Assembly: GCA_030435675.1 (NCBI GenBank)
Contig: CM059625.1
Location: 62,001 to 126,000, forward strand
Source: Steinernema hermaphroditum
Lineage: Eukaryota > Nematoda > Chromadorea > Rhabditida > Steinernematidae
Reading direction: 5' to 3'
DNA length: 64,000 bases
In this document: in pieces, positions 47,242 to 57,084 of the stretch
How positions within the stretch are numbered: position 1 is the first letter of the stretch
Layout: each line of letters opens with the position of its first letter
Made by a program: the position numbers and the translations under genes
Notes under the pieces: model-generated
What the model saw: the letters and a program-made list of their open reading frames with translations, nothing else
Told to the model about the DNA's origin: nothing
Databases searched by the model: none

Positions 47242-50200
47242 CTAGCGGAATATGAGCGTACTCACTCTAGTCAACACTGGAAATGGGGTGAGTGAAGGGA
47301 TGTGTCGAAAGGATAAAAGTTTAGCGCTCCCAAAAAGGGCACGAAGGGAAGTGGGCGTGGAAAACCAACGAAAAGAAGGAGAGCGAATAAGACGACCACA
47401 GCTCGCGCTATGGCATAACGCAAATATAACCGACGGCAAATCACATCTTTTGTAGCACCGCAAAATATAACGTTGCAGACAGTAACGACAGTTGTCTTTG
47501 ATTATTAGAGATTTGTCGCATATGAGTGTGAAATTCGAAGAGGCCACAGATGCATAAACACGATGTCATCTTTTTTGAACATCAAGTATGGCTAATGAAA
47601 AAGAAAGGCTTGACAATTGTAACTCATGAATAACGTGCTTGTGACTGATATCACAATGCATAAACATGATATTGATCACCTAGACAACTGGATCGTACAG
47701 CAAATGGCGTACATTCCTTTTCTTGTGCTTCCCGCTTACCAGGAGTACCATCACTTTGTCGCATACATATCGCTCTTCTCTTTTCGCGGCACGCTGCTAA
47801 TTAACAGTAGCATTGATTGATGTACAAAAAAAGACAATCGGCTCTAAAACAGTAAAGACGAAAAGGGACATAAAAATTAAAGTGCAAGAGCACTGCTAAG
47901 GGCACCGTAGCATCATCACAAAGCGTCAGTTTGGATACTTGCGGGTATGGCGGTTGACAAAGAGGACCGCGTGAGTCACTTGTACAGTCGGAAAGGAGTA
48001 GGCGGGATTGCTAATAAATTGGTAGAACGGATTTCTCATGCAGCCGGCGCGATACCATATGCGGAGGAGAGTGAGGAAAGAAAACGAAATGCGCGAAACA
48101 CTCCACAGTACAAATCGTCAGTAAGCGGATACGCATATGCTGTAAACTGCTCCAGGTTGAGTCGGTACCTTTTTAGCCAAGTAAACAGTTTTCGCCATTG
48201 ACTAAAGGTAACAATCGGGTTCAGTTTTTTTTTGCTTATGGAAACAAATATAAATTTGAAAATAATTTTGTCGTCGAAAAGAGACCACTCATATCAGACA
48301 GCAACAGGCGGCGATTCCTATTTCATGGATAACTTTCGCCACTGAAAGGCATAGAACATGTGTGCTGCCGGCACGTCTCACTATACTCTTTTCGGAAAAG
48401 GCGGAGTCTTTTCTCTGATTGGTCGGCGCTAGCAGTCCTGTAAGGAAGACAATTTACTGTGCTCGTTCGACACATCGCCAGCGTTTCCGCAATTTGCCTC
48501 AGAATGTTCACAACTGTAAGGCGTCTGCCCTTTGTTTTACGTAAAAGAAGACATAATGCAGCACCGATGTCACCTGCTCACCGCGCTATTGCGCTACGCC
48601 GTACCATTTACATAAGTAAACTGTCGAAGAACCAATCATCAATGGTCGGTGACATATGTAATGGTGTACATTTCGTAATCAAACAAGCCGAACAATGTGG
48701 GGCATCTCGCAAGAGGCAGGTGTATGGCGGAGCTTCGAACTACCACTTATTCTTCGGAATCTCCGAACCGCGTCTATAAACAATTAAAGCGAAAAAACGA
48801 GTTGAGTGAATAACGCGATTTGCGTCTCCGATGTCGTTTCATGTAAATGCGCGAATTATGTTTGCCGTCGGCACATTATGAGGAGGCGAGCAGGCAATTA
48901 CAGTATCGAAAAATTGGTAGTTGTGCTCGTTCGGTGGGAATCGGTGACAAGAAGTCTCGTATTCTACCTTACAATTATCGTTCTTCGGTTCGAGGGTTGA
49001 TGAATACAAAAAGTAACGTCGGTCATCTCGCAGTCATTTTCCAGAAACGCAGTGCAAGATCAAAACAAAAATTCTTGTATGCATTACTGTACATAAAACT
49101 ATGGCGTTGCCTGCCTGCCCGCTCCCTCACTTCGTCATCGATGACGCCGAATACAAACGAAACCCAAACTTTCTGCGTGAAAGTGCTGTTTATTGTGAGA
49201 AATAAGTGTAATGATTAACAGCCATCTTTCTATTTTTGCAGAAAAGCCAATGTGATTTGCGAGGACGACCTTTGTGTAGATTTTCCTGTTGTTGTGGTTT
49301 CCGCTCAGTGACGGAAAACGTCTTACGGAGCCCTAAAACACAAGGAATACAATTACCACAAACCTTATCTAACTTCCGGTAGCGCGCCGGTGTTGTTGTG
49401 ATTACTTTACGACACTTCCTCACCAGACAACATCCGGTACGAACATTCGCCGCAAAATGCACTTTCCCACCAGTTTATTAATTTATAATGGTTGTAAAAA
49501 AGCAGCAGAGTTGCGCAACAGAAAATGTTCTAGCACGACTGGTGCTCGTCATTGCTGTGAGAATTACGAGGGCGACACTGTTCAAATCTATTAAACGCGC
49601 GTAAATCGTTCACAAATCAACAAATTTCTGCCCAAGGACGTTTGTAATTCTTTTTAAAGAAAACAAAAGTCGCCTACATCAATGTGAGCTACTAGACAGT
49701 AAAGTTACATATTCGTGACTCTTTGTGTATTTGATAGTTGAAGCAAAGCCGTACCGCAGCGTCGTAATCACAAGATCGCTGGAAAAGGTTTACAATTTAA
49801 CGGTCAGAGCGCGGTGTGCGATGTCCTTTCCCATGTCTTTGGTGCCTGCCGGACTGTTCACCGCAGACGTTCAGAAATGGGCATGACCTATCACTTATTT
49901 ATCATCGCACGTTCGGGGCATAGGGCAGCAGCACGCTGGAAAAGTCAAATATGCAAATTTGCGCACGCAAAAAAAGTCATCGGCAGACACAATCGAGCAT
50001 GGTCCTTGGAAATGAGATGATGATCAGGTTTCTTCATATCTCTTTTATGCTTGGCTATGTGAATTTCGAGAAAGTTCCTGAAAATAAAAAATTGCTAAAC
50101 ATGTCACAAATACAAATCCCTACTTCGACGCCTATCTGCCGGACTAGTGCTATTGAGTTGTTACGTTGAAAATGGATCACATTTGCAACGCTTGTATGTA

Positions 50201-51310
50201 ACGCTCTATGTAACATACATATTTCACTCAAGGTGTTCACCGTTACCAATTAATAACATCAGCGCACATTGAACAGAACTCCGGATTCCTTGATCATACG
50301 ATATGCGTAATTTAAAGTCTAAAACGATTTTAGTCCAATTTTCGACATCTCTGTCATATTCTGATTGATTTCCTCTGATGTTTTCATTTATGAACAAGTA
50401 TGGACGACAGCAAGCTAGTGCGAACAGAGTGCTGGAGAGAAAATGGGAGGACCTGTCAGCTCGAAGTAAATGAATGATTACCGTAGGTAGCGCGTGATAT
50501 ACCATTCCGCATTTCTCAATCTCAAGGTGTCAGAAAAATGATGATCAAAACAAAATAGACTCGCAATGTCAAAAGTAATGCAACATAGAGGGTGTTCAGA
50601 AAGTTCTGCAACACTGCAACATTAAGAAAGTTCTGAAACAACGATACAGAGCGAGGTGGTAAAACTATTGAAGATAAAAACATTTATGTACTGATTTGTT
50701 TTCAACTTAACAACCCAATAGGAACGATGGAAATCATTATCTCAACGGCGCTTGCGTAAAATTGGTTTCTTTGCTCGAGATTTTTTCGTTTCATGGCATT
50801 CATTGATGAGTCTAAATGTTTTAATTCAGTGTTAAGTACCCAAAATTTTGCTCTGTTAGCAATTCTCTTCTGATGGGTTGATGAAATACGACATTGCACG
50901 ATTATCCAAAGCGGGAAAGAACAAATTAAAGAATTTCCACTGAAACGCGCACCTGAAAAATTAGCCTAGATCATTAAAAATTGGACTAGATCATCAACTC
51001 ATCAACAACCAGAATTATTTAAGAGTGTGCCACTTGTATTATGGTTTGCACTTAAGCGGATGACACTTAACATGAAATAGTTTAAAGGTAAAATCGATTT
51101 GACTAGGTAGTTTTTATGCCCAACGTATAAAAAAGTGTGTGTGGAATTTACACAAAAAAAGAGTCTTTAAATTAAACACAGTGTTTGAGATGAATATGTC
51201 TCACCCGATGTGAAGTCACACGCAGTGGCGTTGTCTCCACACCGAACGTGTGAAAAGTAGTATGGTGCTGTTGCGTTGGCATGTGATCGACATCATTGTG
51301 TACTGTTTTA
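47242..51310. other. 4-kb gene-poor stretch
   Basis: No convincing exon. A minus-strand frame at 47547-47242 has a chance CRYC-type cysteine cluster. A dispersed repeat copy lies at about 50261-50520. Two AGAAAGTTCTG words at about 50597-50640 sit in sequence resembling a decayed DNA-transposon end. The rest is AT-rich and unassigned. TGTTTTAG at 51304-51311 is the acceptor before the dymeclin start. Confidence 0.4.
50261..50520 (+). repeat. dispersed repeat, copy 1
   Basis: Aligns in order with 57403-57640: CCGGA.TCCTT, then TTT.GTCCAA.TTTCGAC, then ATTTCCTCTGAT, then TCAGCTC, and CCATTCCG. Roughly 70% identical in the best blocks. Family unknown; no coding frame. Confidence 0.6.
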
Positions 51311-51333
51311 GTGACTATCCGTTAACCACCCCG

Positions 51334-54006
51334 ATGGGTGGCGTAATAAGTTCGTCAGCTGATGTCGCCAACAATCAGTGGATACGGCGCCTCGCAGGGC
51401 TTCAACCAATTTCCGACAATGATCCTTTCTGGAATCAGCTGTTTTCTTTCAACTACGCCGTTGATGAAATGGATACGTAAGGCGTATTGCAAATTAACTT
51501 TTTAAAAAAATGTTTATAGGGAGACAGTGCGAGAGTTGGAGGAAACTGTGGACGACGTTTTACAAGCTTTGATGTACAACACAGAAACAACCGGCAATTT
51601 CGGGGCTTTGATTCGCGTTTTCTTGCGTCGCAGTTCTGAGTTGGGTGTTTCGGAGATGTGTGATAAGTAAGCCTGCATTTTCAATGGATGGTGGAGGAAT
51701 CTTGTCGTTCAGCAAAATCTTCCTCTGGCAGACCGCGAACGCACTGATAATTATACGATATGTCTGCCGCACACTAACGCAGCGGCTAAGCGAGACGGAG
51801 TTTTCCAAAGCATTCAGTTCAAAGGAATTTGGTAAGAAAGCGAGCAATGAAATGCCCTATACATACTTTTCAGTTGGCAGCAATGCGAAGACACAGGACG
51901 CATTGGACGACTTAGAGCACACAAACTGTGCGACCTCATTCTTTGATGTCCTACTGTCAACGATTGCTAACCTTCCAGTAAAGTACGTTTTTGATAAATG
52001 CGATAGATATAGGCAAGGGAAACGATTCTAGTTGCTCATGCCATGGTTTCAGTGAACATACCACGCCAGTTCATGTGGAGTGTGTACGATGCGTTCTAGT
52101 TATTCTTGGTCGTCAGCTCTTTTCCGATCACATTGTTGCTTCTGATAACTTTTACTCATTTCTGCAACGAAAAGGACGAGATGAAGTTACGGCCCTGACT
52201 AAAGCGCTGCTTTCAAATTACGTTTTGCACAGCAGTTCCTTACCATCCACCAAAAAAACTGAACCAGAAAGTGTTGTAGTTATGTTAGCTAGTAGGTTAT
52301 GAAATTGTGATGTAAGATGCAAGAGAGCGTTTCAGCATCGATGTGGACAATGTTGCAAAGTGCTGCAGGGTATGGCTTCAGTGATGATGATGAACCATCT
52401 GCTTCGTTGTCTCCTCCTACGTTGGGAAGCCTGAGCTGTCTTCTGTTACTAACACTAACCTGTCATCCGTGCTGTTCTACAGTCCTAAACCATGTTAAGG
52501 AATTACTCACCGACTTCCAAAATTCTCAAGGTAAATCAGCACTGGTGAATAGAAAAGTAGCGGCACATAACATGGACTCATTCCCTTTATGTTCACGCAT
52601 CCCTTGTTCAAACGGTTTTTAGCGCCTTTTTAAACAAGTCTAACTTTCAGAAGTGTCGACCAGTGCTATTCGCTCGCCAAGCTTTAAAATCGACTACAGC
52701 GTTCTCTATGATCAATTAAGTGCTACAGTACGTCAACGACCGCCTATGCTTCTCCTTTACGTTTTGCTTCATCGCAATAGCGGGTTTAGGAACTATGTGC
52801 TATCTCGCATTAATCTGGAAGTTTTGGTAAGTTACTTTCTTTTTGTTTGTTTCATATAAACGGACAACACAGGTGATACCAGTCATAAAAGTTCTTAATT
52901 CTGGACCTGACTCGTCTTCGTCAACCTCTCACCACTTATATTTGTCACTGATTGTACTGCTTATCCTAAGTGAGGACGATTTTTTCTGTAAAGTTGTACA
53001 CGAAATGGTGGGTTAGAAAGTGTGATTAATCTGAGTCTGCCATTTAGATGATAGCGGACGTCGACTGGTTTAGTAGCGATCGTCAGCTTGGCGAAATTTC
53101 GCTGGGTGGGCTGATTATTTTGGTGGTGACGAAAACAATACAAAATAATACGATCAAGACGAGGGATCGCTATTTACATACGAACTGTTTGGCAGCACTG
53201 GCCAACATGTCGTCAAGTTTCAAGCATCTGTCTGCATACGTTTGCCAGAAATTAGTCGGCCTTTTGGAAACGATGACAAAGCGACATAGAAAGCTCATTG
53301 AGAACATGAGAGCAAATGCAGAGAATGGACTGTCTGAGTTACAAAATGATAACTACGTAAGTATGGCATCGGCGAAGGGGAAGGCTGGGGTCATATACTC
53401 ACGCGTACCTTCGGCCAAGAAATTAATGTTTTTCCATTCTCTTTATTATTATACATTATTGTGTGCACGCTGCGTATCCCATCAAAAATATTACGATGAA
53501 AAGAATATCTGATTCCTTATATCATTTGTTTAGCACCAAGATATCACTGCCCTGGAAGAAGGTATTCGTACAGTGCTAGAGATGTGCAATAGCTGCCTTT
53601 CAAACAATCTTCGCAACAATGCGCATCTCATTTACGCGATTCTTTATAAACGGGATCTTTTCGATGCATTCCACAATCACCCAATGTTTCAAGACTTAAT
53701 ATGGAATATTTCTGTGGTTTGTCATAACTTGCAACAGAGTTCCTAAAGACTATTAAGGTAATCAACCACTTTGCTTCTCGAGTGCAGTCACTGGCCAACA
53801 GCACTGTGTCGGAAGTTTTGGATGTAATTTCGAAGGCGGCCATCCAGTGGCCGACAGACCGCTTGAAGAAATTCCCCGATTTAAAATTTAAGTACGTGGA
53901 AGACGAAAACACTGTGGATTTCTTTGTTCCATACATATGGCGCCTTGTTCTTGAGGAAGCCGGAGTTTACTGGGACCCTGACTCCATTAAGATCATTGGG
54001 AAGTAG
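51334..54006 (+). CDS. dymeclin (DYM) homologue
   Basis: About ten plus-strand exons encode a dymeclin of roughly 670-700 aa, near the human 669. Dymeclin is a peripheral Golgi protein needed for secretory trafficking; human loss causes Dyggve-Melchior-Clausen dysplasia. The start MGGVISSSA keeps the N-myristoylation glycine. Conserved blocks run the full length: QPISDNDPFWNQLFSF, GNFGALIRVFL, IFLWQTANALIII, VHVECVRCVLVILGRQLF, LLLYVLLHRNSGFRNYVLSR, YLSLIVLLILSEDDFF, EISLGGLIILVVTKTIQ, RDRYLHTNCLAALANMSS, AHLIYAILYKRDLFDAF, DRLKKFPDLKFKYVEDE and FFVPYIWRLV. The start lies 22 bases after an unpaired acceptor (TTTTAG), suggesting trans-splicing. The intron at about 51980 ends after two decoy AGs (ATTCTAG used). 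The gene looks intact. Confidence 0.95.
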
Positions 54007-54049
54007 TATGTACATAATTTGTCGTTTAATTGCGTTGACTGTTTAATTT

Positions 54050-54055
54050 AATAAA
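54050..54055 (+). terminator. polyadenylation signal of dymeclin
   Basis: AATAAA 44 bases after the dymeclin stop. The RTE insertion lies ~105 bp beyond it, so the transcript end is probably spared. Confidence 0.6.
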
Positions 54056-54160
54056 TTCTAACTACCACGAACGTACATAAAGTAATGGTGATCTCAGTGT
54101 TCGATGAAGTTACGGAACCATTTCCTTGTTTTGTCCAACATAACTTGATTGTCCGTTTAC

Positions 54161-54172
54161 ATCAGTCACAAA
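54161..54172. repeat. target-site duplication of the RTE element, 5' copy
   Basis: ATCAGTCACAAA, repeated exactly at 57073-57084. The two copies bracket the element, marking its ends. Confidence 0.85.
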
Positions 54173-57037
54173 CCCACAAACATTGGCCGTCTCTCAATTG
54201 GAACGCTGAATGTGCGCCGACTCGCGTCAACGGCACGTCTACTGGAGCTGCAAGAAGAACTCGAAGGGATCAACATCGATGTACTTGCGCTTACGGAACT
54301 CCGATGGAGAGGAACAGGAGCTCTTGATCTGAATGACTCTGGCTTCCGCTTCTATCATGCGGGGCCAGATGACAGTGGTGGAGTCTCTGGAACTGGATTT
54401 TTCGTCAGCAGCCGACTACAACCCTTCGTAGAAGCTTTTCGCCCAGTGACGCCACGAATATCCGCTCTGCACCTGAAGTTTGGACAACAGTTACTAGGAC
54501 TCTTCGCAGTATACGCACCACCAACCTCAGCCACGCGTGAAGATAACGAAGAAGAAGAAGAAGACGAGTACGACAGCCTCTTGGCGACCCTCCGTTCAGA
54601 GCTACGGGCTGCTAGTATGCCTGGACAAAGGGGTGCTAGCAGTACTTTACGGGATGCAATCGCGCCAAGATTGCGGGTGTATCCTGCTCTGCTCGGTGAC
54701 TTCAATGCCAAAGTCGGAAGACGAGAAGAAGAAGACGAACAGGCAGTCGGGAACTTCGGATACGGTGACCGAAACGCCCGTGGGCAGAAACTTCTGGACT
54801 TCTGTGAAGAACACCACCTGCGAGCGGTCAACACGTTCTTCAGAGCGAGGCCGGGGCGGAAGTGGACTTGGATTTCGCCGGATGGGCGTTCAAAGAACTG
54901 CATAAACTTTGTGCTTGCCTCCAGGCTCATTCGGTTCCGATCCACAGCCGTTCTTGGATCTCATATCTCGAGTTCGGATCATCGCCTTGTACGTGCAGTC
55001 ATCCAGACACCAGGACGTGAAGCGATGCGGCATGAAGACCGAAGGCTAAAGGAAAAACACCGAATAAATCGTGATCTCTTCCGGCTAGCTCTTACTGCCG
55101 TGGATCCTGCACCGTCCCGCACAGAAGACTACGAAAATCTGGTTGAAGAAGTCCGTTCTGCCGCAGAATTCGCCCGAGAAACAGAAGAGAAGACGCCACG
55201 ACTGTCCGAAGCGACGAAGCAGCTGTTCTCCCAACGTCGCCTTCTGAAGAATCGCCGATCAACGGTTGCTGAACGGGTCAATCTTACCGAATTCAACAAG
55301 TTGATCCGTCGTGAAATCAAGAAGGATCTTGTGAAACACCACCAACGGCTTGTGGAGGAGGCGACAAGAAGAAACCGAGGACTGCGCCATGTGAGAAGAG
55401 AAGCCGGAATCGGAAGAAGAAGGCTAACAAGACTCCGTGACGCCAACGGCAATTTATGCTCGACGACAATGCAACTGAAACGGACGGTGAAAGCATTCTA
55501 CGAATCGCTATATGCCTCGACAGTTGAAGTACGGTATGAAGAACATGAGACGCAAGAAGAATGTCCTGATCTGCTGATAAGCGAAGTTGGAGAAGCCTTG
55601 AAGACGATGAGAAATGGAACAGCACCTGGAATCGACAAGATTACGGTCGAAATGCTAAAGACCGGGAAAGACCTACTGGTTCCGCGGCTGACGAAGATGT
55701 TCAACGACTGCCTCCGAAGCTGCTCGATCCCGCAGAAGATGGCTGACTCATCGACGATTCTGCTGCACAAGAAAGGCGATCCACTGGAACTCAAGAATTA
55801 TCGCCCGATATCACTTCTCTCTGCGATCTACAAGTTACTCACGAAAGTGCTCAGCAAGCGGATTGAAGGGATACTCGATGCGGCGCAACCAGTGGAACAG
55901 GCGGGCTTCCGGAAAAACTTCTCGACGATTGATCATCTGCAAGCAATCAATCAGCTCGTAGAACGCTCCCGTGAATACCGTTTGCCGCTGTTCATCGTCT
56001 TCGTGGACTTCGAGAAGGCCTTCGACAGTGTCGAACTGAACGCTGTTTGGAGCGCAGTGCAGCAGCAAGGAGTTCCCGTGCAGATAATAAAACTCCTGCG
56101 CAAAATCTATCAAGAAGCCAAATCTCTGATGAATATGAACGAAGAGACGGTGCCGATTGATATCCATCGCGGAGTGCGACAAGGTGACACCATAAGTCCG
56201 AAACTCTTCACGGCTGCTCTGGAACAAGTCTTTCGGAACCTGGAATGGGACGACATCGGCATGAAAATCAACGGAAGCCGCCTAACAAACCTGCGGTTCG
56301 CCGACGATATCGCTCTCATCGCCGATTCTGCTGAAGATCTTCAGAAGATGCTTGATGATTTGAATGAAAAATCGTGCCAGAACGGACTGAAGATCAACGC
56401 AAGTAAAACCAAGATGATGTCAACGGAAACTACCAGAATCCTGCTGAACGGAAGCGAAGTGGAGCAAGTAGAATCCTTCATCTATCTCGGCCAAGAAGTT
56501 CGACTGGTTCGCGACCATGGAAGAGAAATCAACCGACGAATCTGCAGTGGATGGAATGTATTCAAACAATACAAACAATTCCTCACCAGTCCGACCGTCG
56601 AGATGCGTTGGAAGCGGCGACTCTTCAACATGTGCGTCCTTCCGGCGATGCTGTACGGCTCTGAAACATGGGCAATGAAGAAAACCGACATCAAAAAGCT
56701 TGCAACCGCGCAACGGAAGATGGAGCGGCGAATGGTCGGCGTTCGTCTGCTAGACAGAAAGTCGAACGAATGGCTGCGCGGTGTGACGAAGGTTGCCGAC
56801 GTTGGAGAAGCGGCGAAGAAAAGAAAAATGAAATACGCATGGAAACTCGCAAATGAAGAAGAAGAAAAATGGTCGAAGCGCCTGACGGAGTGGAGGCCTA
56901 TCGTTTCGAGACCGCTCGGACGACCCAGGACAAGATGGCGAGACGAGATCAAGAAAACGCTGAGGACGCAGGCATGGCAGACCCAGGCGAGAAGAACGAC
57001 GATACACCAATTGTTGAACATAATGGGATCCGCTTGA
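54173..57037 (+). CDS. RTE endonuclease / reverse transcriptase polyprotein
   Basis: Uninterrupted frame of about 950 codons. The APE-type endonuclease occupies the first ~270 residues: TLNVRRLAST, VLALTELRW, GDFNAKVG, WTWISPDGRS and SSDHRLVRAVI. The usual Asp of the I-D-F/Y block reads NCINFVLA, while the old copy at 4.5 kb keeps NCIDYVLA. The reverse transcriptase follows: TILLHKKGDPLELKNYRPIS, FVDFEKAFDSVELN, RGVRQGDTISPKLFTAALE, the catalytic LRFADDIALIAD, and FIYLGQEV. The C-terminal domain ends RPRTRWRDEIKK. The enzyme nicks DNA and primes reverse transcription at the nick. The frame is already open at the first base and the first in-frame ATG is at 54617, inside the endonuclease, so the true start was lost or lies outside. 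Large antisense frames here are shadows. Confidence 0.92.
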   Translation, partial: PTNIGRLSIGTLNVRRLASTARLLELQEELEGINIDVLALTELRWRGTGALDLNDSGFRFYHAGPDDSGGVSGTGFFVSSRLQPFVEAFRPVTPRISALHLKFGQQLLGLFAVYAPPTSATREDNEEEEEDEYDSLLATLRSELRAASMPGQRGASSTLRDAIAPRLRVYPALLGDFNAKVGRREEEDEQAVGNFGYGDRNARGQKLLDFCEEHHLRAVNTFFRARPGRKWTWISPDGRSKNCINFVLASRLIRFRSTAVLGSHISSSDHRLVRAVIQTPGREAMRHEDRRLKEKHRINRDLFRLALTAVDPAPSRTEDYENLVEEVRSAAEFARETEEKTPRLSEATKQLFSQRRLLKNRRSTVAERVNLTEFNKLIRREIKKDLVKHHQRLVEEATRRNRGLRHVRREAGIGRRRLTRLRDANGNLCSTTMQLKRTVKAFYESLYASTVEVRYEEHETQEECPDLLISEVGEALKTMRNGTAPGIDKITVEMLKTGKDLLVPRLTKMFNDCLRSCSIPQKMADSSTILLHKKGDPLELKNYRPISLLSAIYKLLTKVLSKRIEGILDAAQPVEQAGFRKNFSTIDHLQAINQLVERSREYRLPLFIVFVDFEKAFDSVELNAVWSAVQQQGVPVQIIKLLRKIYQEAKSLMNMNEETVPIDIHRGVRQGDTISPKLFTAALEQVFRNLEWDDIGMKINGSRLTNLRFADDIALIADSAEDLQKMLDDLNEKSCQNGLKINASKTKMMSTETTRILLNGSEVEQVESFIYLGQEVRLVRDHGREINRRICSGWNVFKQYKQFLTSPTVEMRWKRRLFNMCVLPAMLYGSETWAMKKTDIKKLATAQRKMERRMVGVRLLDRKSNEWLRGVTKVADVGEAAKKRKMKYAWKLANEEEEKWSKRLTEWRPIVSRPLGRPRTRWRDEIKKTLRTQAWQTQARRTTIHQLLNIMGSA

Positions 57038-57072
57038 TGTAAATCAATGATACGGAATAAATGTTAATGTTA
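54173..57072 (+). mobile_element. near-full-length RTE-clade non-LTR retrotransposon
   Basis: 2.9-kb element flanked by an exact 12-bp target-site duplication. One long frame covers nearly all of it; the 3' end is short, with AATAAA at 57056 followed by two ATGTTA units, typical of RTE tails. The intact frame, the exact duplication and the degraded relative at 2.8-4.7 kb together suggest a recent insertion. It sits in the plus orientation just downstream of dymeclin. Confidence 0.93.
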
Positions 57073-57084
57073 ATCAGTCACAAA
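57073..57084. repeat. target-site duplication of the RTE element, 3' copy
   Basis: ATCAGTCACAAA, identical to 54161-54172. Confidence 0.85.

Noticed and set aside
47242..47547. Possible nuclear-receptor zinc finger (DNCRYC words)
   Set aside because: First cysteines and the rest of the DBD are missing, no neighbouring receptor exons exist, and the start exon of the zinc-binding gene abuts it.
50590..50645. Mariner-like transposon end (repeated AGAAAGTTCTG)
   Set aside because: Only two short words; no matching inverted end or transposase codons found.
54355..57021. Several 60-196-codon antisense or alternative-frame open reading frames
   Set aside because: Shadows of the RTE polyprotein frame; no independent domain.
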